64,000 nucleotides of DNA. Source: Theodoxus fluviatilis. Lineage: Eukaryota; Mollusca; Gastropoda; Cycloneritida; Neritidae. Made by a program: the position numbers and the translations under genes. This document shows positions 12,993 through 24,851 of this stretch, piece by piece. Each line of letters starts with the position of its first letter. Position 1 is the first letter of the stretch. The DNA is taken from positions 122,774 to 186,773 of the forward strand of contig JAWQFJ010001262.1 of the NCBI GenBank assembly GCA_034096865.1, in the 5' to 3' direction. Below the pieces are notes generated by a model. That model made no database searches. It worked only from the letters and a program-made list of their open reading frames with translations, and was not told the DNA's origin.

Positions 12993-13393
12993 AGCATGAT
13001 CGTAAGGAAAGCCTGTCACACTCACAGAATCGACTTGTTTCATAAAATAAAAGCGCGGGGTGGCAATTCTTTAATGCAACACTACTGCAATTTGTTCGTA
13101 GAACAGAAACAATCGCGAACTCTGATTCAATAATCGAAACTAGTCATGGATCAGCCTGACGATAACGAATACACAACACGAAACGTGGACTGAGTGATGG
13201 GTACGACTACGAGGGATTCCATTTCTACTATCCAAACGAATGCTCGATCAACTTGTTTTTACTACATAGCAGATGATTTGAGAAAAGTTTCAGGCAATTC
13301 TTAATTACAATTTTACGTGTGAAACAGCGTTACTGATGGGAATCGGTGGTAGTGTACGAACTCATTGATTTGCACAGCATCTTACTCTTACCG

Positions 13394-13421
13394 AAGACAC
13401 TATCTAACTAGATAGTGTCTT
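13394..13421. repeat. Perfect 12-bp-stem hairpin
   Basis: AAGACACTATCT and AGATAGTGTCTT pair perfectly around the 4-nt loop AACT. It could be the core of a lost MITE; function unknown. Confidence 0.7.
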
Positions 13422-13571
13422 TGCTCTTGCCTAGTCGTAGTCGTCGACATGAACCATGTGGTTTCGCTTCCTCGTGATAAAGAACTCAAAACAACTTCTA
13501 TGTACCACAAGAGACAACAACACAACCTATCGATATTTATTACGACGAGGTATTAATTAAAAAACACATAC

Positions 13572-13670
13572 CGTCGAAGTTAATATCTCTTGAATGCTTA
13601 CTGCATTTCCCAAAAACTTTTCATCATCATGGCGGATGTAAACACCCTACACTCGGCGCACTTCCGGTTG
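13572..13670 (-). promoter_or_regulatory. Probable promoter and leader exon of the USP-like gene
   Basis: On the minus strand an ETS-type site (CCGGAAGTG, plus strand 13659-13667) is followed within 35 bp by a YY1-like CCGCCATGATG (about 13625-13635). Then comes a short stretch ending at 13572 with a good donor GTATGT. This is the usual look of a housekeeping TATA-less promoter with a short non-coding first exon. The leader contains an upstream ATG with a short frame (MMMKSFWEMQ then stop), which could dampen translation. Assignment to the USP-like gene rests on orientation and proximity only. Confidence 0.4.
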
Positions 13671-13870
13671 TCATTTTTTTCCACTAAAAATAAATATTGA
13701 CGTGATTTTCAAAAAATAAAGGAACAAAGTCACACGAGGATATGTAGCATTCTGATATTTTTGTCGGTCATTATGAATTTTACGACAATGCTGCATCTTT
13801 CTTCCGCCCATTCTGTGACCCGAGTCAGTTCTGACCAGCCTGCAGGCTATTTCACTGTGAAAAAAAGAGC

Positions 13871-15520
13871 CTAATTGCTGTGCAGCATAATTATACGCCA
13901 GTGGTTCTTCCAGCTTGAACATATATCCTTATTGTCCTCGTAGGACAACATATTCTCTCCTATCTGGTACATGCCGGGCGTATACTTGTACAGTATTAGG
14001 TCGCCTCTAGTTCTTCTGTAGTACAGACTAGGGAGCTTCATCTTGACAAGTCTTTGTTCATATGTGAGATCCTTCAATCCCGGAATTACTTTTGTGGCCC
14101 TCCTCTGTATTCCCTCAACGAGTTTTTTTGGTCTCTTTCCAGTTTGGGTGCCCATACTACGTTTCCGAACTCTAGGTGCGGTCGTACTACTGCCAAAGAT
14201 CTTTGCTACTGCTATGAACAGTAGCCTTTTGGATTCACAGTCCAAGTGATCGCCAGATGAGACCCAATAGTCTATTTATTTGCTTTGTTAACTTGTGTTT
14301 CGATGTGTTGGGAGAACTTCACTTCACTATCTATTTGCACTCCTACGAGTCCTAGGTCTCTCTCTACTCTAGTCTCTTGAAGCGTCACCTTTTCTTGACT
14401 GCCATGCTTTCTCATTTCATATAAATTTTCTTTTAGAATTGTCCGCATTGAAGCGCATTTGCACTTGTCCGCCCAGTCTACCAGAGCATCCAGATCTGTT
14501 TGCAACTTTTCGCCAGTTTCCTCCTTTTCTACAGATCTGTACAGTTTGGTATCGTCAGCGTACATGGAGCACAGACTTTCCACTGCATCTGGAAGGTCGT
14601 TAATGAACGTTACAAAAAGAACTGGACCGAGTATGCTCCCCTGAGGCACTGTAGCGGTCAAAATAGTAACCCGTGAAAAACAGTACCCGGAAGTCATCGC
14701 AGAGTTATCTGCGAGGGACGTGCTTTATGCAATTTACCGCTCCTGCACCTGTTCTTCGCATGGAATATATTCCGACAAACGACGCATTAGTTGCTTTACG
14801 AGGTTTTGGTGCATTTGTGTAGTTTAAGACATGATGTAGCGTTCAAAAAAGTTTTTCCCCGTGTAAAGCCGTCTCCCCTGCCGGAAATAATATGGGAGTC
14901 ACCTCCCTGTAGTCTGTTTGTAGTCTGGTTTTATAAAACGCGACCGTTGACTGACTTGGCACGCCCGGGGAGTTATGCTAAGATCCGGCCGCGTAAATAT
15001 ATCTGCGTTTTGTGACAAACGTCTTGCTCGGCGGTACTGTACTCCATGCACCTTAACGGTGCGCGTGATTCGGGTGTAATCTTAAGCTAAACGACGTTCC
15101 GAATGTTTCCGACTTCGACCATTTCAGCAGCGCCAATAAACGTCGTTTAGCTTAAGATTACACCCGAATCACGCGCACCGTTAAGGTGCATGGAGTACAG
15201 TACCGCCGAGAAAGACGTTTGTCACAAAACGCAGATATATTTACGCGGCCGGATCTTAGCATAACTCCCCGGGCGTGCCAAGTCAGTCAGGCGGAGTGGC
15301 GGGTGCCGTCTCTTTTTAGAGTGGAATTCTCAGCACGTCCCTCGCAGATAACTCTGCGATGACTTCCGGGTACTGTTTTTCACGGGTTACTATTTTGACC
15401 GCTACAGGCACTCCGAAGTCCAGTGCCTAAAATGTCTAAATTCATTTCGAGTCCTGATTCGGCTCTTACTCTGAGCCCTTTGTTATTATCATTCATTCAT
15501 TCTTGTTGATAATAGCGCAA
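13871..15520 (-). mobile_element. CR1-like LINE fragment, interrupted by a foldback element
   Basis: Minus-strand reverse transcriptase text: VPQGSILGPVLFVTFINDLP, then SMYADDTKLYRS with the catalytic Asp pair retained, an internal frameshift near 14250, and the C-terminal block IQRRATKVIPGLKDLTYEQR then LPSLYYRRTRGDLILYKY. Such proteins belong to the CR1/Jockey group. The frame is cut at GTGCC by the element at 14650-15406. Beyond it the LINE resumes as RHWTS, with one G missing before VPQGS. Truncated at both ends and not functional. Confidence 0.85.
14650..15406. mobile_element. 757-bp foldback element with nested inverted repeats
   Basis: The ends are perfect 75-bp inverted repeats (14650-14724 and 15332-15406, starting TGTAGCGGTC), flanked by a 5-bp direct duplication GGCAC (14645-14649 and 15407-15411). 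Inside is a second inverted repeat of 151 bp (14948-15098 and 15139-15289) with one visible mismatch and a 40-bp spacer. No coding region is evident. Insertion into a LINE reading frame proves mobility. The 5-bp duplication and TGTAGCGG terminus do not let me name a superfamily. Confidence 0.9.
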
Positions 15521-16467
15521 CCGTAAACTTTTTAAAATACGCGCGAACATTTCTTGTTTTCAGTGGAAAGAGTGTGTGTGTGTCTTTTCCCCCCAACATT
15601 TTCTATTTGTCGGTTGGTTTCTGGAGGAAATTTTATTCTTTGTCAGTTTCTTTTGTCTAATTTGAACCATGATCCTCTCTCTTCATTTCAATGCTTCATT
15701 TTGAAAATATGTTGCAATACCTCTGTAGTTATACCTGCTGAATGTCCCTGAAAAAGGCTATACACATCGTTTAGACAACTAGAATTGTATCGCTCTTGTA
15801 TTGCATTCTAATCTCTTATCACTATGCTATACAACTGATCCTATTTGTCTTTTTAGGAAAAGTTGCTTCCATTGTGCCCATTTTTACATGCTCTTTGCAC
15901 TTGCTTACTTTTTTTACTGCTACATCCACTTTTACAGCTAACTGTTCATATCAACCCTCTACCCACTTATCTCACCCAGAACTGCTTCCTTTCCGGTACG
16001 AAAACCCACACAGTGTCAGTGTGTGACAGAGAAAGACTTGTTGACATTGCATTGCTGAGATGTGAACTCAAGACAAACCACCACCCTTTTCCCATAAAGG
16101 CATTGCAAACATCCAGTCCTTTAATGCAGCAGGTAGAGACCATTAGAACACTTCTCATTACAAACTTCAGCAAATGGAGTCTCCCTTTACCTATCACTGT
16201 TTTAATTATAAAATAATTTCTTACATTCTTATTCTTCCAAAATATCAAGTGCATGAAGATTCTTTGCATAGGAAATCCAGTCATCACATTTTGGGATTGC
16301 AATTCTAATCTAGGTGGTGTGACGGGCACATCTTGAATGCAAGTACATGTGCATCCAATGGAATGGAATGGATGGAGGTGTACACTCTATCACTGCCAGC
16401 CTATGTAGACTGCAAGAGCATTAATCACGAAATATATGAAACTATCTAGAGTAAGCGCCAGTCAAGG
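15521..16467. other. Intergenic DNA, nothing recognised
   Basis: Short overlapping frames on both strands only; no family motif seen. Confidence 0.5.
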
Positions 16468-16551
16468 CATGATATCCCCATTTATTCGCCCCTTTAGAAT
16501 CGCGTAGGGAGATGCAGTGGATCTATTCTCATTCCAACCCGCAGAGGGAAT
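16468..16551. repeat. Dispersed repeat, copy 2
   Basis: Second copy of the family at 12906-12992, same orientation, with about one difference in six bases. Confidence 0.65.
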
Positions 16552-17302
16552 GTACATTCAAAACTTAACATCTCCCTGTGAGTTGGGGGCAAGACTGACC
16601 TTCAGCATCTCCCTATGCAATTCAAACAAGTAACTAGGGGAATCAAGATGAACCGAGGCAGGTTTTTCAGAAGCAATCTCAATGCATTATATGCTATCTT
16701 CTCAAAGGACTAGAGGCATATTATGTTTAGAAAATAGTTCAAGATGTTCAGAGATGGGTGTGCTCACAGCGAGTACTTGCAGTTGCATGGACAGCTTCAT
16801 ACAACAGAAAAGCTTTGGGCTTCACAAGTCATCGCCGTGAGCATTCATTTCTGTTCATTTTATGAACACTTTTCAAAACAATATGCATCTCTGCTCCTGC
16901 AAAACGATCGTGTATGATGCGATGTGATGACTTCCGAGATACCCACCTCTACTCTTACTCGAACCACCTCCTGAGCATAACTAGCTATTGATGGGCAACA
17001 CATTAATGTGTGTATGGTCATGTCCCAAGAACGTGTTTAATGGCCATGAATATGCTAAACAGGTTTACAGGCCGTGAAACTCCAGTCATTCCATTTCAAA
17101 AACCAACCAGTGATTCTGGCATGCTGCATCCATACAAAGCTATTTCGGTGTCACTGTTGGCACTAAAATTTTAGTCTCTCATACCCTTGTGTGTATATTT
17201 GACATGTTTGCAAATTCCTCTGGCAAATTAATTTGATTTAATCTCGGCTCCACATTAGAATATTGGTAGATCTACAAAAGAGAAAAACAAAATACACAAA
17301 AG

Positions 17303-17408
17303 CATACAACTGATGAATGTTATGGGCAGTTTATTGAGATGATCTATCCATACAGCATACAACTGATGAATGTTATGGGCAGTTTACTGAGATGATCTAT
17401 CCATACAA
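17303..17408. repeat. 53-bp tandem duplication in the PSMD13 3' UTR
   Basis: Two adjacent 53-bp copies (17303-17355 and 17356-17408), nearly identical. One difference changes TTTATT to TTTACT. Confidence 0.93.
17330..17335 (-). terminator. Candidate PSMD13 polyadenylation signal AATAAA
   Basis: TTTATT on the plus strand gives AATAAA on the minus strand, about 170 nt after the PSMD13 stop codon. It is followed by a U/GU-rich stretch (minus strand of about 17281-17300). The second duplicate carries AGTAAA instead. Cleavage would fall near 17305-17315. Confidence 0.6.
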
Positions 17409-17503
17409 TTATGAACCAGAAGAGCACTGGAGGACGACTTCCCCTAGGAGGGTAAGGTAGAGAGATGAGCCAGGGTTGCACAGCATGGCGGTGGGAGTGC
17501 CAT

Positions 17504-17599
17504 TCAAGTCAGGATGTCGTGGGCACGGTTCTCCAAGAGCTTCTCCATAGACATCACCTCCTGGCACCACTGTGTCAGCCTGGTCTGCATGGAGGAGAT
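17504..17599 (-). CDS. PSMD13: PSMD13 coding exon 12 (last)
   Basis: 31 residues plus TGA at 17506-17504. It begins [14 protein letters not shown] and ends ENRAHDILT, matching the conserved C-terminal helix of the family. Acceptor TCTCTGTGCAG. Confidence 0.95.
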   Translation of the reverse strand: MSSMQTRLTQWCQEVMSMEKLLENRAHDILT

Positions 17600-20500
17600 C
17601 TGCACAGAGAAACGAAGAGCAAGCTCTGTCAATCCTGAATCCTGTTGTCAGGCATGGACACCCTCAAGCAAGGAGCAAAAATGCATGCATGTTGTTAAAT
17701 GCATGTGTGTGTGCATGTGATTGTATATTTGTAAAACAAGGGGGGGAGGGAGGAAAGAGATGGAGAGACTGACGACGCACAGATGAATAAATACTAAAAA
17801 CGACAACTTTCAAACATGATATGCACACACCACAAATGAATATACACATGCACACACACACACACGCACACACACACATGCACACACACATACATGCACA
17901 CATTCACAGACACATGCAAACACATGCACATATGCACACACACATACATGCACAAACACACATGCACAAACACACATGCACAAACACACATGCACATACG
18001 CACACACACACCTGATCGATGTCCAGGACACGGGGCTGAACCCAGGTCATGTACACATTCTGGTCCACCTCATCGATGGAGCCCTTGACCAGCCCCAGAC
18101 TCAGTGCCTTCATCACCAGCAGCTCCACCTGCAGTGCACACAGTCTCTACAGAGAAAGGCATTGGTACACAAAGAATATGAAGTAGAAACAAAATGAGAG
18201 CAAGAGGGTGTCTGCAATTTTTTCTAAACTCATCCAAACTGCATCTGTTTGTAAATGGCATCATCATCATCACTGTCGTCATGATAGTCATTATCATCAT
18301 CATTTTCATCATCATCATTTTCATCATCATCATCACTGCCAAATCCATCTGAAGAGAAATGTAGATGATCATGGAGACCTAGGGAATCACAGCGATAAAA
18401 CAGTAGAGAAAACAAAGACAAAAAGAACTCTGATAAGAAGTTTTAATCATCACCGGCATCAGTGATCACCAGAGGGGAGATGACAAAACTACGCAGGCCT
18501 GAAGTCATATCTGAGCAGACACCTGCAGAAATGTCTGGGGTCTGAGACTTCCTTGGTGGACAGCAGCAATAGTTTGCTTTGTGCTCTTGACACCTGTACC
18601 TCAGTGTAAATGTCTAGTCCACATACTCATTATTTGTAACACTATTGGTGTGTTTTTTGTTTGTAAGTCTGTTTTGACTGCCGTTCCTATGATGTTTTTC
18701 AATTTTGTTATTATTTTATTTTTATCTGTGTTACATAATCAGGTAGAACACCTGCAAATGTTGATGAAATGTGCTCAGATTTGGAATATTTGGTGCACAA
18801 CTGATTATTCTTTGTGAAATTACTCATTTTTTAATGAATAAATTCATGACTGAAATTTTTTGTTCTTTGTATTTTATACTTTTAGCTTGTTTTTTGTTGT
18901 TGTCTCAAAATTAATTTTTAGTAACAAAGTCAAAGGTCATCTTACCTGCATCAAACAAACAATGCATTTTTATTTTTTTGGGGGGGGATTAAAAAAGTGC
19001 ATTCATTTCTGAGTTTTTTGGTATATGGCGTGACTACCTTGAGTATCTATGCACTACATATAAAGTGATGTAAAGCAAATACCATGAGAGGAGTATAAAA
19101 TTGTGCTAAAATGCAAGAACTGAAAAGAGTTAAGAAAATGAAAAGAGAGAGAAAGGATGATTAAAACAAGATAGAAAAGAACTAGAGAGCACTCAGAGCG
19201 CAAACCTCCGCCAAGAGCCATAACTACTCTTCCATATATCATTACTTCAGGCAGAATGTTCTGCTTGCCAGGCCTCACCATAACTACTCTTCCATATATC
19301 ATTAATTCAGGCAGAATGTTCTGCTTGCCAGGCCTCACCATAACTACTCTTCCATATATCATTACTTCAGGCAGAATGTTCTGCTTGCCAGGCCTCACCA
19401 TAACTACTCTTCCATATATCATTAATTCAGGCAGAATGTTCTGCTTGCCAGGCCTCACCATAACTACTCTTCCATGTATCATTAATTCAGGCAGAATGTT
19501 CTGCTTGCCAGGCCTCACCATAACTACTCTTCCATATACCATTAATTCAGGCAGAATGTTCTGCTTGCCAGACCTCACCATAACTACTCTTCCATATATC
19601 ATTACTTCAGGCAGAATGTTCTGCTTGCCAGGCCTCACCATAACTACTCTTCCATGTATCATTAATTCAGGCAGAATGTTCTGCTTGCCAGGCCTCACCA
19701 TAACTACTCTTCCATGTATCATTAATTCAGGCAGAATGTTCTGCTTGCCAGGCCTCACCATAACTACTCTTCCATGTATCATTACTTCAGGCAGAATGTT
19801 CTGCTTGCCAGGCCTCACCATAACTACTCTTCCATGTATCATTAATTCAGGCAGAATGTTCTGCTTGCCAGGCCTCACCATAACTACTCTTCCATATATC
19901 ATTAATTCAGGCAGAATGTTCTGCTTGCCAGGCCTCACCATAACTACTCTTCCATATACCATTAATTCAGGCAGAATGTTCTGCTTGCCAGGCCTCACCA
20001 TAACTACTCTTCCATATATCATTAATTCAGGCAGAATGTTCTGCTTGCCAGGCCTCACCATAACTACTCTTCCATATATCATTAATTCAGGCAGAATGTT
20101 CTGCTTGCCAGGCCTCACCATAACTACTCTTCCATATACCATTAATTCAGGCAGAATGTTCTGCTTGCCAGGCCTCACCATAACTACTCTTCCATATATC
20201 ATTAATTCAGGCAGAATGTTCTGCTTGCCAGGCCTCACTACAAATCTTAGTTCATTTTATTGCTGCGCCAGCTAGCAGTGTCATCAATAGATTGACATCA
20301 ACAATTTCTCTGAATGGTGTTGTAATTCCAAAACCGATAAGCTCTGAAATGTTATGGATTGGTCCTGGTTTTCGAGTTGTTTTGCTGAGAAACTGATTTA
20401 TGGAACCAACTGAGGGTAAAAGGGGAGGCAATAACTGATCATTAGAACAAGACTGGAGAAGGCAGAGACAGTGTGACCGTGCAGGAGAAAACAAGACTGG

Positions 20501-23500
20501 AGAAGGCAGAGACAGTGTGACCGTGCAGGAGAAAACAAGACTGGAGAAGGCAGAGACAGTGTGACCGTGCAGGAGAAAACAAGACTGGAGAAGGCAGAGA
20601 CAGTGTGACCGTGCAGGAGAAAACAAGACTGGAGAAGGCAGAGACAGTGTGACCGTACAGGAGAAAACAATACCAGAGAAGGCAGAGACAGTGTGACAGT
20701 GCAGGAGAAGACAACACTAGAGAAGGCAGAGACAGTGTGACTGTGAGAAGGCAGAGAGTGTGACCATGCAGGAGAAAACAACACTAGAGAAGGCAGAGAC
20801 AGTGTGACCGTGTAGGAGAAAACAAGGCTCAAGTACAAAAAATGACAAAATGATATATTTCAACCACAATTTTATTTACTAATTTATGCATATTCCAGAA
20901 AAAGAAGCACGCTCATGGAGAAACAAAGTTTTTTTTTTCCAGTGATATAATGAACAAGAAAACATATTAGTGACTTGGTGCTTTACTTAACTTTATCTTG
21001 AAAAGAGTTTTTCATTCTTTTGCCTTATTTCTTGTTCATGGTCACAAATAGCTGGAAACATTATTTTAGCCAGCATGCACCAGTTACTGACCTTGTTGAC
21101 AGGAATCTTGGCTTGCTTGGAAATCTCCTCGAATGTCAGCTGTCGGTTTGTTGCAGGCCTCTGGAAGGTCATCTGCAAGATGGCAGAGTCAACTCCATGT
21201 GGCTATAAGTCTAATCCAATTCACTGTGTGACAAAGTTTCAGGTGGAGAGCACTCTCAATGCTCCAAAGTTTTTTAAAACATGAACCTGCACGTATAAAC
21301 ATCTCTGAAGGCTTCTGATATGGTTTGCCCCCTCCAGGGAGTGCTTCAGTGGCAAGCATTTTTATCTTAAGGCCATAAAATGAAGTTTTCCTGATTTTGT
21401 CATAGTTTAGAACGTCTTTCACAAAAAGGGACATCATCATCAGCACATCAACAGCCCACATTGAGAAAAGTAAGCAGTCATTATTCATTTGAAAATCCAT
21501 TTGCCTTTCCTTTTTTCTCAGTTTGTGCATTTATGCCGTAGAGGTAAGGAGCCGCTGTCAGACTCCGGTCATTTTTTCTGTTTTCTTTTTTTCCAGGTGC
21601 ATTTATGCCTTCATGCATATGTATTCTGCGGACAGAGGTGGGTTCCTCAGAAGCAATCCTAAGGCACCATACACATACACCATACACATACATACATACA
21701 CCATACACATACATACATACACCATACACATACATACATACACCATACACATACACCATACATACACAATACACATACACCATACATACACAATACACAT
21801 ACACCATACACAATACACATACACCATACCCAATACACATACACCATACATACACAATACACATACACCATACCCAATACACATACACAGGGTTCGTACA
21901 GGTTTTTAGATACAAAATTCCATGACTTTTCCATGACTTTCCATGACCTTCAATAACATTTTCCATGACTTAACGTACTGTGATACATGACAGTTTTAAA
22001 GAGAAAAGTGTATGGCGCACGACCAAACTCACGCACAATACACCCGTGGTAAAAAAAGTTATAATTCTTTTTATTATATTTTACAGCAGATTGATTCAAA
22101 AACTGACAAATGCAAGTTAACAAACAAATCATGACTGGACATTACTTTCATCTTTTTCAAATCTTTCTTAATTGTAAAAATCCAGTAATTTGAAATGGAA
22201 AGTTCGCAATCTAGTGAGCATGGTTTTTTTGGTAACACTTCAGTTCTTAGTGTGAAGGAGCACGACAGTGTGTTCACATTCACACAGTCAGTATCAGGGA
22301 TGAAGAGTGGGTAACCAAAAAAAGCCTGAACTTTTTTCGGGTATGCAATATTGATTTGAAGCGGCGAAGCACAGGACTAGGAGGCAGGACTATCACTTAC
22401 TTGCAACCCCCCCCCCCCCAAAAAAAAAAGTTAGCAAGCAAGCAAGCACAGACTGTCATTTCAATTTACAGCAAATTTTCAAACAAGTACTCCTTAAAAT
22501 GATGATACTTTTGTCCCAAATTGTCTGGTGCTTCAACGATGAACGCACGCTGAATGTGGTAATCGAGCACGCGTCTACACAACGCCATTGCGGTCCGATG
22601 TACACACAAACAGGTGAAAAATTTCCGTCCATTTTCTCCTTTCAAGCGCACAATCCGGGCGCTAGATAAAAAGTAGATTCATCGTACATTAACATCGAAT
22701 ATAGCGTTGGAAAGGGGAAATCTTGTAGAATCCGAGGGTGTCTGTACGAAATTGATCGGAAAAGCGGGAGTGAGCAAATTTTAACAAAATGTCTGATGAC
22801 GTTCGAACTTTCATCCATAACTCGTCTTTCGATTTTCACCGGAAGTTCAAACATACACCGAACGAAAGAGCAATCTTTCCTCTAATGAGTTGTAAAGTTT
22901 CAACTTGATCCAATGAGAAACTTCCACGGACGAGTGTTTAGAAGAGACCAACCCGAGTCGCGAAATGCGAACTCCGTCGCAGGGTGTTTTTATGTAATCG
23001 GCTTGTATTTTCTCAGCGGAAATAAGACGGATTAACACAAAACTACACACACATGTTCTTGAAACCTTCATAAACAACTTACACTCTTGTTTTTATTCAC
23101 AATATTTTGTGGATTGTCCACAATTAGCCATGAAAGTGAAGTGGTATTGCCGAGTGCATTTTGGCTAGTACTGTAGACGTAAGTAGCGCAAAGATTTGAT
23201 ACAAATTACCACGGAATCCTACCACTAGTAAAAAAAAATAGACAACATAGAAAGACTTTAAATCTTTCGTGTTACATTGGGATTTTGTGTTATTAATATG
23301 TGCGAATCCTGGAAAAAGTGGATTTTATCAAACCGACGGCCACTTCCGGTCAGATGAAATTTCTTCGAAAATCGCGTGCGGCGTCTATTTAGCACTCGCT
23401 GCATGTGATTCGGCACTTTGCAGCGCTGCGCCTCCTGAACAAGCCGTTTCATGGCGCAAACGCTGCTCAGCGCTTGCAATCGCTGAGTCTGTGCAACACG

Positions 23501-24814
23501 GGGCAGGTCACCTAGCCAAAGAACCAATCAGGAAGCAGAAGACACACAAGCCTTAAAAATTAACCAATGCGATGCAAGGACACGTTTTCCTGTCATGCGT
23601 AGCGTGTAAAAATAGATTGAGAGTATCGCGCGAAGCACAGCCTAGAAAACATACTTTTTTCTTTCTTAAATTCCATGACTTTCCATTACTTAAATTGAAA
23701 TTCCATGATTTTCCAGGCCTGGAAAATGAAAAATCAAATTCCATGACTTTCCAGGTTTTCCATGACCTGTACGAACCCTGCATACACCATACATACACCA
23801 TACACATACACCATACACACACACACACCATACACACACCATACACACACACACACCATACATACACAATACACATACACCATACCCAATACACATACAC
23901 CATACATACACAATACACATACACCTACACCACACACACCATACACATACACCATACACATATACACCTTACACACACACATACACAATACACACACACA
24001 CATACACCATACACATACACCATACACACACACGTACACCATACACACACATACATACACCATACACACACATACATACACCATACACACACACATACAC
24101 CCACACATACATACACCATACACATACACATATACACCTTATACACACACATACACAATACACACACACACACACACATACACCATACACATACACCATA
24201 CACACACACCATACACACACATACATACACCATACACACACATACATACACCATACACACACACACACACACCCACACATACATACACCATACACATACA
24301 CTATACACATATACACCTTACACACACACATACACAATACACGCACACACATACACCATACACACACAGACACATACACATACACCATACACAAACACAT
24401 ACACAATCCTCTCACAGGACCAGAGGAACCTTTCCTATCTCAGGGTATTCTGTAAAGGTCAGAGGTGAGCGCTTACGGCAAGCACTCGTCAAGCCCAGAG
24501 CTTTTCTCCTCACTGAACCTGTCCACACAGGTGCTCATGGGGAGCACTCAACTCTCACATTTTAAATATACCTTTCCGAACAAAACAGACCTCTGGTCCT
24601 GTGAAAGAATCGCACATACAGCATTAGGATTGTTTGTGGGAAACCCACTCTGCTGTGTCACTCTGCAAGCGTGTGTATGTGTGCATGTATGTGCAGGCAT
24701 GTGTGTGCGTGTGTGCATACATGTGTCTGTGTGTGTGCGTGCAAGTGTGTGTGTGTATGTGCATGTGAGAGCGAGTGTGTGTGTGTGTGTGTAAGTGTGT
24801 GTGTGTGTGTGTGT

Positions 24815-24851
<37 letters not shown>

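Noticed and set aside
19054..20275. 394- and 339-codon frames on both strands
   Set aside because: Produced by the exact 60-bp minisatellite inside a PSMD13 intron.
20252..20838. Frames with [14 protein letters not shown] repeats
   Set aside because: Produced by the 45-bp minisatellite.
23553..24565. Tyr-Thr-Ile-His and Val-Cys-Met repeat frames of 120-298 codons
   Set aside because: Microsatellite translation.
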